A stretch of 64,000 nucleotides of DNA from JACDAE01 sp963744875 (lineage in GTDB: Bacteria; Chloroflexota; Ktedonobacteria; Ktedonobacterales; Ktedonobacteraceae), in NCBI GenBank assembly GCA_963744875.1, contig CAVUVQ010000013.1, forward strand, positions 1 through 64,000, written 5' to 3'. Below the pieces are notes generated by a model, which saw only the letters and a list, made by a program, of their open reading frames with translations, searched no databases and was not told where the DNA came from. The position numbers were made by a program, and so were the translations under genes. This document shows, in pieces, positions 27,432 to 37,476 of the stretch (within the stretch, counting starts at the first letter, position 1; each line of letters begins with the position of its first letter).

Positions 27432-28225
27432 TGAAGACCTTCAGCGTAGTCATCCTCGCCCTGACCCTGGCAATCCCGAGCCACGCCCAAATCGCCATGG
27501 GCCACATCCATCTGAACGTCTCCGACATCGACGCCCAAAAGAAATTCTGGATCTCCCAGTTCGATGCCAAACCGCTCACCCGCCCGGGTCTCGAAGGAGT
27601 GAGTGTTCCCGGCATGCTGATCCTCTTCAACAAATCCGCCCCCACCCACGGCAGCGAAGGCGCCGTCCTCGACCATTTCGGCTTCAAAGTCCGCAATCGC
27701 GACGAAATGGTGGCCAGCTGCCGTGCCGCCGGCTATCCCATACCCAAAGTCTTCACCGGCTCCGAGGGCTTCCCCAACGCCTACGTCACCGGACCCGACG
27801 GTCTGAAAGTCGAGATGCAGCAGGAATCCTCGCTCCCCGTCCGCGCCGCCGCCCAGCACCTTCATTACCTGCTGCCCGGTTATCTGCCGTTGCGATCCTG
27901 GTATGTCGATACCTTCGCCATGCAGGCCACCACCAGAGGACCGCACGACAGCGCCGACATCCCCGGCATGAACCTGACCTTCGCGCCCTCGAAAACGCCT
28001 CCCGACAAGCCCTTAAAAGGCGGCTTAATCGATCACATCGGGTTCGAAGTCGTGGATATCGCCGCCTGGTGCCGCAAACTGAACGTGCCCTGCCGCCGCA
28101 ATGACGCCGCCGGGTTCGCCTATGCTTTTTTGACCGATCCCGAAGGTGTTTCCATCGAATTAACCGAAGGACTCAGCGCTTCACAGGCGGTAAAAAACGT
28201 GGACAAAACGGAGACGGCACACTGA
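27431..28225 (+). CDS. Exported glyoxalase/VOC-superfamily protein
   Basis: Intact 264-residue protein with a signal peptide (KTFSVVILALTLAIPSHAQ) and two VOC modules: module one from IAMGHIHLNVSDIDAQKKFW to GPDGLKVEMQQ, module two from HLHYLLPGYLPLRSWYVDTF to DPEGVSIELTEG. Conserved His and Glu at the metal positions (GHIHLNV, LKVEM; HIGFEV, SIELTE) suggest a metal-dependent enzyme such as a lyase, dioxygenase or isomerase of unknown substrate. Directly downstream of the GGDEF-like gene (TAATG junction) and convergent with the lactonase gene, overlapping it by 53 bp. Confidence 0.85.
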   Translation: MKTFSVVILALTLAIPSHAQIAMGHIHLNVSDIDAQKKFWISQFDAKPLTRPGLEGVSVPGMLILFNKSAPTHGSEGAVLDHFGFKVRNRDEMVASCRAAGYPIPKVFTGSEGFPNAYVTGPDGLKVEMQQESSLPVRAAAQHLHYLLPGYLPLRSWYVDTFAMQATTRGPHDSADIPGMNLTFAPSKTPPDKPLKGGLIDHIGFEVVDIAAWCRKLNVPCRRNDAAGFAYAFLTDPEGVSIELTEGLSASQAVKNVDKTETAH

Positions 28226-29285
28226 TCGGGCTCCCCGTCGCCGTCAGCGTTCCCGCCTTCTGGTCGATACGGAATACCGCCGCCGTATTACTGCCATGGT
28301 TCGTCACCAGCAGCCACTGACCCGAAGGATCGAAATCGAAGTTGCGCGGTGTTTTGCCCCCGGAGCCGATATGCTGAATCGGAGTCAGTCCGCCGGTCTG
28401 CGCATCCACCGAGAACACGGCGATGCTGTCATGGCCCCTGTTAGACGCGTAAACGTACTTCCCGTCGGGACGCACCCGGACCTCCGCACACGCGCTCGTG
28501 CCCTTGAAATCCGGCGGCAGCGTTGAGACCGTCTTCTGTTCCGTCAAATGCCCACGCCTGCCGTCCCAGTTGAACTGGATGATGGTGCTGCCCATCTCCG
28601 TGATCAGGTAAACCCATCGCCCGTTCGGATGGAACACAACGTGGCGGGCGCCCGCCCCCGGCGCAACGCTCGCGGATGGCACGTCGTTCGGCGTCAGTGA
28701 CCCGTCCTTCACGTTGAACTTGTAAACGAACAGCTTGTCCAGCCCCAAATCCCCCACCAGCACGAAACGGTTGCTCGGATCGACAATGATCGAGTGCGCA
28801 AACGCATGCGCCTGCCGCTGCGGATTCACCCCGCTGCCCGTATGCTGAACGAACGCCGTCCGGTTGCCAATACTGCCATCCGCACTCAGCATCCACACTC
28901 CGATATTGCCCGTGGCATAGTTCGCCACCAGCACGTACTTCCCGGTCCTGTCGAAGCTGATGTAACTCGGATCGCCACCCCCGCTCGACACCTGATTGAT
29001 CAGCGTCAGCTTGTTAGTCGCCCGGTCCACGGAATACGAGCTGATAAAGCCCGTCGAATTGCACGTGTAAAGACGCCGCCCGTCCGGCGTGAGGATGAAG
29101 TAAGCCGGTGCGGGAGCTTCGAGCAGGAACTCAGGAGCCTTCAGCGCGCCCGTCTCGGTATTGAAGTGCGAGACCGAAAACCCTTTCCCCGGAGCAGCCG
29201 TGTGCGTCCCAAACAGAACGGTCAGATCCGCGCCAAAAACCGCGCAGGCCGTAACCAGCGCCACACCCAACAGTCGAATTCTCAT
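28173..29285 (-). CDS. Secreted seven-bladed beta-propeller protein, lactonase (YbhE/6-phosphogluconolactonase) family
   Basis: Intact 370-residue exported protein. Signal peptide MRIRLLGVALVTACAVFGAD; then repeated propeller blades such as YFILTPDGRRLYTCNSTGF, YISFDRTGKYVLVANYATG, HVVFHPNGRWVYLITEMGS, VRPDGKYVYASNRGHDSIAV and FDPSGQWLLVTNHGSNTAAV. This is the PF10282 lactonase pattern. Family members hydrolyse 6-phosphogluconolactone or cis,cis-muconolactone derivatives, but the export signal argues against a cytoplasmic pentose-phosphate role. Its start nearly overlaps the end of metW (29282-29285), so it may be co-transcribed with metX-metW. Confidence 0.86.
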   Translation of the reverse strand: MRIRLLGVALVTACAVFGADLTVLFGTHTAAPGKGFSVSHFNTETGALKAPEFLLEAPAPAYFILTPDGRRLYTCNSTGFISSYSVDRATNKLTLINQVSSGGGDPSYISFDRTGKYVLVANYATGNIGVWMLSADGSIGNRTAFVQHTGSGVNPQRQAHAFAHSIIVDPSNRFVLVGDLGLDKLFVYKFNVKDGSLTPNDVPSASVAPGAGARHVVFHPNGRWVYLITEMGSTIIQFNWDGRRGHLTEQKTVSTLPPDFKGTSACAEVRVRPDGKYVYASNRGHDSIAVFSVDAQTGGLTPIQHIGSGGKTPRNFDFDPSGQWLLVTNHGSNTAAVFRIDQKAGTLTATGSPISVPSPFCPRFLPPVKR

Positions 29286-29896
29286 CCCACAAGGAATACC
29301 GCAGTTTGAGCCATCAGGTTGGGAAATATTCCCACCCGCCGCGCGCCCGAAAGAAAATACCGCTTCTCAATCGGAAACCCGCTCTCCCGGCACAAATCCT
29401 CGAAATCGTTGATGCTCAGGAAATGGATGTTCGGCGAGTTGTACCAGTCGTACGGAAACAGCTTCGTCTTCGGCGCCTGCCCGGTGAACAGCATCGCCCG
29501 CCGCACGTCCCAGTGCCCGAAATTCGGGAACGAAACAATCGCGCGCCGCCCCACCCGCAGCATCTCGCGCAGCACCTGCAGCGGCGACCGCGTCTCCTGC
29601 AGCGTCTGGCTCAGAATCACGTAATCGAACGCGTTATCCGGATAATCCGCCAGCCCTTCGTCGATATCGCCCTGATACGCGGAAACGCCCGCGCATGATC
29701 GCCTTGCGCACCTGCGGCGCCGAGATCTCGACGCCGCGCGCCATGCACCTTCTTGTTCTCGACCAGCCACGCCAGCAGCTCGCCTTCGCCGCAGCCCAGA
29801 TCGAGCACACGGCTGCCGCGGCTCGATGATCTCCCCGATCACGCTGAAGTCCGGCCGCTCCGCCAGCGTAGTGCGCGAGCGTGCCTGCGCGATCAT
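29282..29896 (-). CDS. metW: MetW, methyltransferase-like partner of MetX, frameshifted
   Basis: SAM-methyltransferase-fold protein that works with MetX in homoserine acylation. The frame-corrected start is MIAQARSRTTLAERPDFSVI; the SAM-binding glycine motif is VLDLGCGEGELLAWLVENKK; then YQGDIDEGLADYPDNAFDYV, ILSQTLQETRSPLQVLREML and FPNFGHWDVRRAMLFTGQAP, all characteristic of MetW. It ends MAQTAVFLVG. The ATG at 29894-29896 overlaps the metX stop (TGATG). Frame changes near 29,690 and 29,810. Confidence 0.88.
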   Translation of the reverse strand: MIAQARSRTTLAERPDFSVIGEIIEPRQPCARSGLRRRRAAGVAGREQEGAWRAASRSRRRRCARRSCAGVSAYQGDIDEGLADYPDNAFDYVILSQTLQETRSPLQVLREMLRVGRRAIVSFPNFGHWDVRRAMLFTGQAPKTKLFPYDWYNSPNIHFLSINDFEDLCRESGFPIEKRYFLSGARRVGIFPNLMAQTAVFLVG

Positions 29897-31015
29897 CAGC
29901 AGCCTTCGCCATGCGCGCCGTGCTCTCCAGAAACCCGCGCACAATCTCCGTCTGCTCCGCGACATCCACCAGAAAAGCGTCGTGCCCGTAATTCGATCTG
30001 CAGATCGCAGTACGCCACATCGCCGTTCATGCGCCGCAGCACCCGCACAATCTCCTGCGACTGGTAGCTCGGATACAGCCAGTCCGACGTGAAGCTGATC
30101 ACCAGGAACCGCGTCTCCACCGCGCCGGAACGCGTCCGCCAGCCGCCCGGTGCCGTTGGTCAGATCGAAGTAATCCTCGGCCTTCGTGATGTAGAGATAC
30201 GAGTTGGCATCGAAGCGCGACACGAACTGATTGCCGCGATAGCGCAGATAACTCTCCACCTCGAAATCGACGCCGAAATCGAAGCCGAACTTCTCCTTCT
30301 CGCGCAGCCGCCGCCCGAACTTCTCGCGCATCGATTCGTCGCTCATGTACGTGATGTGGCCCACCATGCGCGCCACCGACAAGCCCGCGCGCCGGCGGCT
30401 TCTTGTCGTAATAATCGCCCTCGCGACCAGTCCGGATCGGCCATGATCGCCTGCCGCCCCACTTCGTTGAACGCGATCTGCTGCGCGCTGTGCCGCCACG
30501 TGGTCGCGATCGGAATCGTCGAGCAGCACCATCTCCGGATAACTCACCGCCCATTCCAGCGCCTGCATCCCGCCCATCGAACCGCCCGCCACGCACAGCA
30601 GCCGCTTGATCCCCAGTCGCTCGATCAGCATCCGCTGCAGCCGCACCATGTCGCCGAATCGTGATCACCGGAAACGCCATCGCATACGGCGCGCCCGTCG
30701 CCGGATTGATCGAGCCCGGTCCGGTGGTTCCCTGGCATCCGCCCAGCACGTTCGAGCAGATCACGAAATAGCGGTCGGTATCGAACGCCTTGCCCGGCCC
30801 GATCATGTTGTCCCACCAGCCCGGCTTGCCGCCGTCGTGACTGATGCCGGCCGCGTGCGCATCGCCCGTGAAACGCGTGCGTGATCAGGATGCGCGTTCG
30901 AGCGGTCGGCATTCAGTTCGCCGTAGGTCTCATACGCGATTTCGACCGGTGAAAGCGTGGCGCCGGAATCGAGCGAAATGCTGTCGAAGCGGGCACACTG
31001 GGTTTCAACAACCAT
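29896..31015 (-). CDS. metX: Homoserine O-acyltransferase MetX, frameshifted
   Basis: Activates homoserine with acetyl- or succinyl-CoA for methionine synthesis. Start MVVETQCARFDSISLDSGAT, then PVEIAYETYGELNADRSNA. Further fragments are FDTDRYFVICSNVLGGCQGT, TGPGSINPATGAPYAMAFPV, the nucleophile elbow GGSMGGMQALEWAVSYPEM and ESYLRYRGNQFVSRFDANSY. The C-terminal ISFTSDWLYPSYQSQEIVRV carries the catalytic aspartate region, and the histidine lies in YGHDAFLVD. Five or so frame changes are needed. ATG 31015 is chosen because GAGG lies 9 bases upstream; it is followed by metW with overlapping codons. Confidence 0.88.
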
Positions 31016-31039
31016 GCGGGAACACCTCATGGTAACAGG

Positions 31040-32099
31040 ATGAAGAGTCTACGCTGGTACTTGCGGTTGCTCGTCACTGGCGCTGCTTTTTCTGCCCTTG
31101 CTGGCCGGCGGACTTCACCTATCGCGAAGCCGCTGCCCGGCTATCAATACCAGTTTCCCCGCGATCATTTCGAACATGAAGACTTCCGCACCGAATGGTG
31201 GTATTACACCGGCAATGTGACCGACGGCGCGGGTAAACGGTTCGGCTTCGAGCTGGTCTTCTTCCGCCAGGGCGAGCGGCACGACACCGACGAATCCGTC
31301 CGCCTGGGCATGTGCAGGATCTCTATCTCGCCCATGCCGCGCTGACCGATGTCGACGGCAAGCACTTCTGCTATGAAGAGCGGCTGAACCGCGCCGGGCC
31401 CGGGCATCGCAGGCGCCAGTTTCGAGCAGCAGCCGCATCTGGAACGGCAACTGGTCAGCGCAGATGGAACGGCGAACGCCAGAACGCTCGACGCCATCAC
31501 CGACCATTTCCGGTTTCATCTCGAACTCGACCCCGCGAAGCCGCTCGTGATCCAGGGCGAGAACGGCGTCAGCCAGAAGGCCGAAGGCGCGGGCCAGCGC
31601 ATCGCACTACGTGTCGTTCCCGCTGGCTGCGAGGTCACCGGCACGGTCGAACTGCGACACGCCGTCGACGGCACCGCATGGATGGATCACGAATGGTTCA
31701 CCGAACAACTCGGAGCCGATCAGACCGGCTGGGACTGGTTCAGCGTCCAGCTCGACGACAGCACCGAACTCATGCTCTTCGAACTGCGCCGCAAAGACGG
31801 ATCCATCGATCCTTACTCCTCCGGCACCTTCATCGACGCGCAAGGCAAGGCCCACCATCTGAAGCGAGACGAATTCACGCTCCAGCCGCTCGCGCAAGTG
31901 GAACCAATATCCGGTCGAGTGGCGCCTCCGTATCCCTGCCCTGCACATCGATCTCACCTGCAAGGCCGTCCTCAAAGATCAGGAGCTCAAAGGCCAAACG
32001 ACGAAATACTGGGAAGGCGCGGTCGACTACTCCGGCACCCAAGCCGGTGTCGGATATCTGGAGATGACGGGCTACCATTCGCCCGTCCGCCTTCATTAG
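31040..32099 (+). CDS. CrtC/lipocalin-like secreted hydrolase (AttH family), frameshifted
   Basis: Protein of the hydroxyneurosporene synthase/AttH family, a double-lipocalin fold found as exported lipid or carotenoid hydratase-like proteins. Hydrophobic N-terminus (LRLLVTGAAFSALAG), then YQFPRDHFEHEDFRTEWWYY and TGNVTDGAGKRFGFELVFFR, a signature of the family (EWWYYTGN). Second half: GTAWMDHEWFTEQLGADQTG and WDWFSVQLDDSTELMLFELR, then DYSGTQAGVGYLEMTGYH near the end. Three frame changes. Diverges from metX with 24 bp between starts. Confidence 0.82.
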
Positions 32100-32138
32100 C
32101 CCGAAACTCACAGCCCGCCAGGCACATCGAAAGAGAAG

Positions 32139-32987
32139 ATGTCGTCTATACGGGGGATTCTCCCCCTCGCCTTTCTCTTCCCCATGTCGACCGCCTTCGC
32201 AGCGCCAGTTGCTCTCTCCCGAATCACAGTTCAGTACTCCACGGCCAGCGGCGTCCCGCTTTCCTTCGATGCCGCACTCCCCGAAGGCCCCGGCCCGTTT
32301 CCAGCCGTCATCATCGTGCATGGAGGCGGCTGGGTCCGCGGCGACAGGCGCGTTGACGTAGCGCCTCTTTTCAAGCCGCTCGAAGAAGCCGGCATGGCGT
32401 GGTTCTCAATCGACTACCGGCTGTCCACCGACATCACACAGTTCGGAGTCGGTCTCGAAGATGTCCGGAACGCCGTCCGCTTCATCAAAGCTCACGCCTC
32501 CGAGTATCAAATCGATCCCGACCGCATCGCCCTGCTCGGCGAATCCGCGGGCGGTCAACTCGCCGCCATGGCAGCCCTGGATCCCGCCGAAGCGACCAGC
32601 GTGAAAGCCGTAGTCGCCATGTACACGCCCACAGATCTGGTCACGCTCGCGAACGAATCGACCTTCATCCCCAAACAGTTTCGCGATGCCCTTCGCGGTA
32701 CGCCCTTTGAAGCAATGATCCTGGACCGTCTGCGCCAGCTCTCGCCTGTGAACAACATCAAACCCGGCGCGCCGCCGTTTCTGCTCATCCATGGAACAGC
32801 CGACCGCCTCGTACCGTTCGCACAGTCCACCGACATGTGTGCGCGGCTGAAAGCTACAGGCGCACAATGCGAGTTGTACCCAATTGAAGGCGGCGGTCAC
32901 GGCATGCGCTGGTGGGATTCGTCGCAGGCATGGAAGACCGCAATGGTGAAGTGGCTCAAGCTGCAGCTCAGCCGTTCAGTTGCGTGA
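32139..32987 (+). CDS. Secreted alpha/beta-hydrolase (BD-FAE/carboxylesterase type)
   Basis: Intact 282-residue exported esterase. Signal peptide SSIRGILPLAFLFPMSTAFA; oxyanion motif HGGGW in VIIVHGGGWVRGDRRVDV; nucleophile elbow GESAGGQLAAM; acidic residue region LLIHGTADRLVPF; histidine in EGGGHGMRWW. Members of this family cleave carboxyl esters, including acetyl or feruloyl groups on polysaccharides. Located 39 bp after the CrtC-like gene on the same strand and convergent with the SirB1 gene, overlapping by 12 bp. Confidence 0.87.
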   Translation: MSSIRGILPLAFLFPMSTAFAAPVALSRITVQYSTASGVPLSFDAALPEGPGPFPAVIIVHGGGWVRGDRRVDVAPLFKPLEEAGMAWFSIDYRLSTDITQFGVGLEDVRNAVRFIKAHASEYQIDPDRIALLGESAGGQLAAMAALDPAEATSVKAVVAMYTPTDLVTLANESTFIPKQFRDALRGTPFEAMILDRLRQLSPVNNIKPGAPPFLLIHGTADRLVPFAQSTDMCARLKATGAQCELYPIEGGGHGMRWWDSSQAWKTAMVKWLKLQLSRSVA

Positions 32988-33810
32988 AGCCACCCAGAAC
33001 GCCAGGTTCCGGGTGTGTTCCAGAACCGCGTCTTTATCCGCCGCGTCAGGCGCCAGTTCCAGATACCGCCGAAAGCTGGCCAGCGATTCCGTCATGCGCT
33101 GCAACTGCATCAACGCCGCGCCTCGCTGCTTATGTTCTTCTGCACTCTCCGGATCGGCCGCGATCAGCAGATCCAGCACCCGCAACGCTTTCTCCGGCTG
33201 CCCGCCCGAAAAATAGATCTGCCGCAGATTATTGATCATCCGCATCACGATGGATCGCCGGTCCACCGGCTCCAGCATCGAAGGTTCCAGCGATTCCATC
33301 TGCGCCAGCCCGCAGCACCCCGCCGCATCCACCAGCGCCCCGCCGTGAAACGGATCGATGAATGTCGAATACCGCCCATCGTCGTAAAGCACGATGAAAT
33401 GACCAGGCAACCCCACGCCGCTAACCGGCTTCGCGAGCCGCCGCGCCACCTCTATATAGACCACCGACAGCGTAATCGGAATGCCCAGGCCCGGTTTCCA
33501 GCACCCGGTTCAGAAAGCTGTTATCCGCGTTGTAGTAATCGTCCTGATTCCCCCGCAGCCCCGCCTCGCCGAACAGATAAGCGCTGGCGGTTTTAACAAA
33601 ACTCTCCCCGTCGCTCAGGTCTTCTGCGCGCTCCGCAATCGCAGCTGCGTAATCGTCCAGCCTGGCGATAAACGGCCCGGCATCGAGGTCCGGATACTCG
33701 ATCCGCGCAATCTCAAGCGCCGCCCGGTCCAGCTCGATATCCGAAGGCCTGCCCGCCAGCAAATCGAGCAGCGATTGCGTATCCGGTCCACTACACTGGT
33801 TGCTTCCCAT
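32976..33810 (-). CDS. SirB1-family transglutaminase-like/TPR protein, one frameshift
   Basis: Cytoplasmic protein of the SirB1/Transglut_core2 family, function unknown. The N-terminal part has LARIEYPDLD-like sequence (EIARIEYPDLDAGPFIARLD) and LFGEAGLRGNQDDYYNADNS followed by FLNRVLETG; after a frame change near 33,490 it continues VVYIEVARRLAKPVSGVGLP then GHFIVLYDD. The C-terminus has a TPR-like pair (SAEEHKQRGAALMQLQRMTE). The catalytic cysteine of true transglutaminases is not evident. ATG 33810 chosen; it diverges from rpiB with 9 bp between starts. Confidence 0.8.
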
Positions 33811-33819
33811 TCTCTGAAT

Positions 33820-34265
33820 ATGATTATCGCGGTAGCGGCGGATCACGCCGGATTTCCCCTGAAAGCAGCGTGTGCTCGACATCGTGCGCGGTCTTGGACA
33901 TCAGGCTCTCGATCTCGGCACGAATTCCACCAGTCCCGTGGATTACCCCGACTACGCGGAAGCCATTGCCGACGCGATTACGCATGGCGTCGCGCGAACG
34001 CGGCATCCTGCTGTGCGGCAGCGGAGTGGGCGCCTGCGTGGCCGCCAATAAATTTCGCGGCATCCGGGCCGGCACCTGCCACGACAGTTTCTCCGCGCAC
34101 CAGTCTGTTGAAGACGACGACGCCAACGTACTTTGCCTCGGCGCGCGAATCATCGGCACCGAACTCGCGGCCGACATAGTGCCTATCTTTCTGCGGGCCC
34201 GGTTTTCAGGCGCTGAACGGCACGTCCGCCGCCTCCGCAAGGTCGAATCGTTCGAAGTCCGCTAA
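33820..34265 (+). CDS. rpiB: Ribose 5-phosphate isomerase B, frameshifted
   Basis: Interconverts ribose 5-phosphate and ribulose 5-phosphate. Start MIIAVAADHAGFPLKAA; frame-corrected continuation carries DYPDYAEAIADAITHGVA, then the anion-hole segment RGILLCGSGVGACVAANKFR with the active-site cysteine, GIRAGTCHDSFSAHQSVEDD and DANVLCLGARIIGTELAADI. Length of about 148 residues fits RpiB. Two frame changes in the first half. Nearly shares its upstream region with the divergent SirB1 gene and is followed by the PfpI gene 9 bp on. Confidence 0.88.
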
Positions 34266-34274
34266 CATTCTTTT

Positions 34275-34790
34275 ATGGATCTCAAGGGCAAACGCATTGC
34301 CGTTCTCGTCGACAAGATGTATCAGGAGATGGAAGTCTGGTATCCTCTTTCCGGTTTCGCGAAGCAGGCGCGGAGGTAGTAACCGTCGCCGCCAAAGCGG
34401 GGAAACATCCGAGAGCAAACTCGGCTATCCCTGCGTTGCCGATCTCTCATACGATGCCGCGCGCGCGGAGGATTTCGATGGCGTCATCGCCCCGGTGGCT
34501 TCGCGCCCGACTTCATTCGCAGACACCCCAAGGGCATCGACTTCGTCCGCCAGGTTCACTCACAGGGAAAGCTTGTGGCCGCCATCTGCCATGGTCCCTG
34601 GGTCCTGTGTTGGCCGGCGTGCTCAAAGGCAAACGCGCCACTTCTTCTTCGCCATCAAAGACGACGTGGTGAATGCGGGAGCGTCTGGGAAGATTCGGAA
34701 GTCGTGGTCGACGGCAACATCGTCACCTCGCGCAAGCCCGACGATCTGCCCGCGTTCTGCCTCGCCTGCATCGAAGTCGCCGCGCGTTAA
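34275..34790 (+). CDS. DJ-1/PfpI-family protein, frameshifted
   Basis: Class I glutamine-amidotransferase-like protein of the PfpI group (stress-related glyoxalase or deglycase, or protease-like). Start MDLKGKRIAVLVDKMYQEME; then SKLGYPCVADLSYDAARAED, DFDGVIAP and the nucleophile region LVAAICHGPWVL with the conserved cysteine-histidine pair. The end reads VVVDGNIVTSRKPDDLPAFC followed by LACIEVAAR. Four frame changes. Its TAA overlaps the converging DUF2127 stop in a GTTAAC palindrome. Confidence 0.84.
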
Positions 34791-35255
34791 CGTTCGCATT
34801 CGCCGGATCACCAGATACCAGACGATCGCAATATTGATCAGCAGCACGCCGACCCGCACCGCGCGTAATCCGGTGATAAATCTCGTACACCTCGAGCGGG
34901 ATGAACAGAGCGGTGCTGACGATGGTGACGTACTCCGCCCAGTGCTTTCGCAGCAGCAGGCCGGTACCTTCGGTCAGGAAATCGCGGCATAGATGAACGT
35001 ACCCGCGCTCAGTTCCTTCAACTGCTTGGGCGTCACCCGGAAGATCCGCACCAGCGCGCGGTGAATGTAGTTCGATTATCCGGGTCCAGCCGGAACATTT
35101 CGATCCAGTGAGTGACCGAGGCCTGCACGTCGCCGGTGCAGCAGCCTCAGCAGGCCGACGCCGAGGATCAGGAGGCCGATCCCCTTCACCAGCTTGAAAA
35201 GGCCGATGAGAATAATCCACAGATCGCTCTGACTCTTCTGCGCGCGTTTAGCCAC
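34787..35255 (-). CDS. DUF2127 membrane protein, frameshifted
   Basis: Small integral membrane protein of unknown function. The frame-corrected N-terminus is VAKRAQKSQSDLWIILIGLF then KLVKGIGLLILGVGLLRL; the middle has LFIPLEVYEIYHRITR, preceded by LTEGTGLLLRKHWAEYVTIV, which is the typical DUF2127 core, and a last helix VGVLLINIAIVWYLVIRRMR. GTG at 35255 is the likely start. The 3' end is approximate because of a late frame change. Confidence 0.72.
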
Positions 35256-35270
35256 TGCCCTCAGAATAGA

Positions 35271-35558
35271 ATGTCATCTATGGAAACGCGGTTGAAAGAT
35301 CTGCGCGGCATCGGTAAGAAGATGCTGGAGGACTTCGACAAGCTCGGCATTCGATTCGGTCCGGCAGCTCAAGTCGCAGGACGCCCAGAAGCTCTATGAC
35401 CGCATGTGCCGCATAACGGGCACGCGGCAGGACCCGTGCGTTCTCGACACCTACCGCTGCGCGATCGAGCAGGCGCGCAATCCGAATCTGCCGCGAAGAG
35501 CAGAAAGACTGGTGGTACTGGTCGCGAGTGCGCAAAGGCCGGATTCCTCGCGTGTTTA
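35271..35558 (+). CDS. Helix-hairpin-helix protein of the Cdd1 (pathogenicity locus) family, frameshifted
   Basis: Small HhH protein: METRLKDLRGIGKKMLEDFD then, one frame over, VRQLKSQDAQKLYDRMCRIT and GTRQDPCVLDTYRCAIEQAR, ending in WWYWSRVRKG. This matches the Cdd1 family, probably DNA-binding, function unknown. In the raw sequence the frame reads without a stop into the biotin carboxylase gene; a TAA in the next frame at 35556-35558 overlapping the carboxylase start is more likely the natural end. Confidence 0.7.
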
Positions 35559-36919
35559 AGAAGATTCTGATCGCCAATCGCGGCGAGATCGCGCTGCGCA
35601 TCATCCGCACTCTGCGCGAGATGGGCATCCGCTCCGTGGCCGTTTATTCCGATGCGGACCGCGCCGCGCTGCACGTCCGCAAGGCCGATGAAGCGGCGCA
35701 CATCGGGCCTGCGCCTTCGTCGGAAAGCTATCTGAACATCGAGCGAATCCTCGATGCCGCGCGGCGGCATGGCGTCGGATGCGATCCATCCCGGCTACGG
35801 ATTCCTGAGCGAGAATGCCGCGCTTCGCGCAGGCGTGCGAAGACGCCGGGCTTCACCTTCATCGGGCCGTCCGCGCGAATCGATCGGACTGATGGGATCG
35901 AAAACCGAAGCGCGCCGCGTCGCGAAAGCAGGCGGCGCGCCGATCGTGCCCGGCACCGAAGAAGGACTGACCGACCCTGCCGAAGCCGCTGCTTTCGCGC
36001 GCGATGCCGGCTTTCCCGTGATGCTGAAGGCAGTAGCGGGCGGCGGCGGCAAAGGCATGCGCCGCGTGGACCGCGCGGAAGATCTGGCCCGGCTTTCGAA
36101 GCCGCGTCGAGCGAGGCCCTGCGCGCGTTCGGCGACGGCCGCATTTATGTCGAGAAGCTGATCGAAAACGCGCGCCACATCGAAATTCAGGTGCTTCGGC
36201 GACCAGCACGGCAATCTGGTGCATCTGGGCGAGCGCGAATGTTCGGTGCAGCGCCGGCATCAGAAGGTGATCGAGGAATCGCCTTCGCCGCTGGTCGGCA
36301 TCGCATGCCCGGAATGCGCGAGCGCATGGGCGAGGCCGCGGTGCAAGGCGGCGCGCGCGGCCGGATATTACAACGCGGGCACGGTGGAGTTCCTGGCGGA
36401 CAACGCCGGCAATTTCTATTTCCTCGAAATGAACACGCGGCTGCAGGTGGAGCATCCGGTGACCGAACTGGTGACCGGGCTCGATCTGGTGCGCCTGCAG
36501 ATCGAAATTGCGGCAGGCGCGCAGCTGCCGTTCACGCAGGATCGAGATTGCGCTGCGCGGCGCGGCGCATCGAATGCCGCATCTATGCCGAAGATCCCGC
36601 GAACAACTTCTTCCCTTCGCCCGGCCGAATCACGCAGCTGGCGGAGCCTCCGGCCCGGGAGTGCGCCTCGATTCCGGCATTTATCCGGGCTGGACCGTGC
36701 CGCTCGATTACGATCCGATGCTGGCGAAACTGATCGTCTGGGCCGATACGCGCGAGCATGCCATCGAACGCATGCTGCGCGCGCTGGGCGAATATCACGT
36801 CGGCGGGATCAAGACGAATATCGCGTTGTTTCGCGGCGATCCTGAACGATCCCGCATTCCGCGCCGGCGATCTGCACACCGGCTATCTGGATGAGCTGCT
36901 GAAGACAGCCGCTGGCTGA
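35551..36919 (+). CDS. accC: Biotin carboxylase subunit of an acyl-CoA carboxylase, frameshifted
   Basis: ATP-grasp enzyme that carboxylates biotin on the BCCP encoded next. GTG at 35551 opens VFKKILIANRGEIALRIIRT, the classical start. Later fragments in three frames are GYGFLSENAA, FPVMLKAVAGGGGKGMRRVD (ATP-binding glycine loop), NAGNFYFLEMNTRLQVEHPV then TELVTGLDLVRLQIEIAAG (catalytic region), and DYDPMLAKLIVWADTREHAI. About 450 codons after correction. The substrate (acetyl-, propionyl- or methylcrotonyl-CoA) cannot be decided because no carboxyltransferase gene is in the window. Confidence 0.86.
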
Positions 36920-37064
36920 ATCCGCGCCGCCGCCCGAACTGCAGCTCGAGATCGCCGCGGCAACTGGTCGGCCGCGGCCGCAGCAAGACCAAGGCCCGCG
37001 CCGGCCGACAGCCGCGAGCACCTCGCAACTGGCTGTCCGCACGGGACGAGCGGAGATTGCTGCG

Positions 37065-37468
37065 ATGACCGACATTGTCGAAGTCGAGCCCGGCGTCTAC
37101 TCCGTCCTGATCGAAGGCGCGTCATTCGAAGCGCGCGTTTCCGGCGACGAGATTCGAGATCAACGGCGACGCCGTTTCGACTCGAAATCGAAGATCCGCG
37201 CCAATGGAAACGCGCTTCACCGGCGCGCGCGTCCGAGCACCGGGCGCGCTTCCATCACGGCTCCGATGCCCGGCAAGGTGGTTCGCGTGCTGGTAGCTGT
37301 GGGCGATGAAGTCGAAGCGGGTCAGGGAGTTGATCGTCGTCGAAGCGATGAAGATGCAGAACGAACTCAAAGCCCCGCGCGCCGGCCGCGTCACTCGCAA
37401 TCCACGTCAAGAGAACGACAGCGTGAACGCGGGCGCGGTGCTGGCCGTCGATCGAACAGACGCGATAA
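37065..37468 (+). CDS. Biotin carboxyl carrier protein, frameshifted
   Basis: Biotinyl-lipoyl domain protein following the carboxylase. Start MTDIVEVEPGVYSVLIEGAS; the lipoyl-type domain begins ASITAPMPGKVVRVLVAVGD and carries the biotinylation motif EAMKMQNELKAPRAGRV, with the target lysine between two methionines. It ends in NAGAVLAV and, after one indel, IEQTR. The 145 bp between this ATG and the carboxylase stop are rich in Pro and Arg codons and may be a linker if both proteins are really one fused polypeptide. Confidence 0.82.
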
Positions 37469-37476
37469 TAAGACCA

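Noticed and set aside
32976..33210. TPR-like end of the SirB1 protein as a separate gene
   Set aside because: It is continuous in frame with the upstream SirB1 domain, the normal layout of the family.
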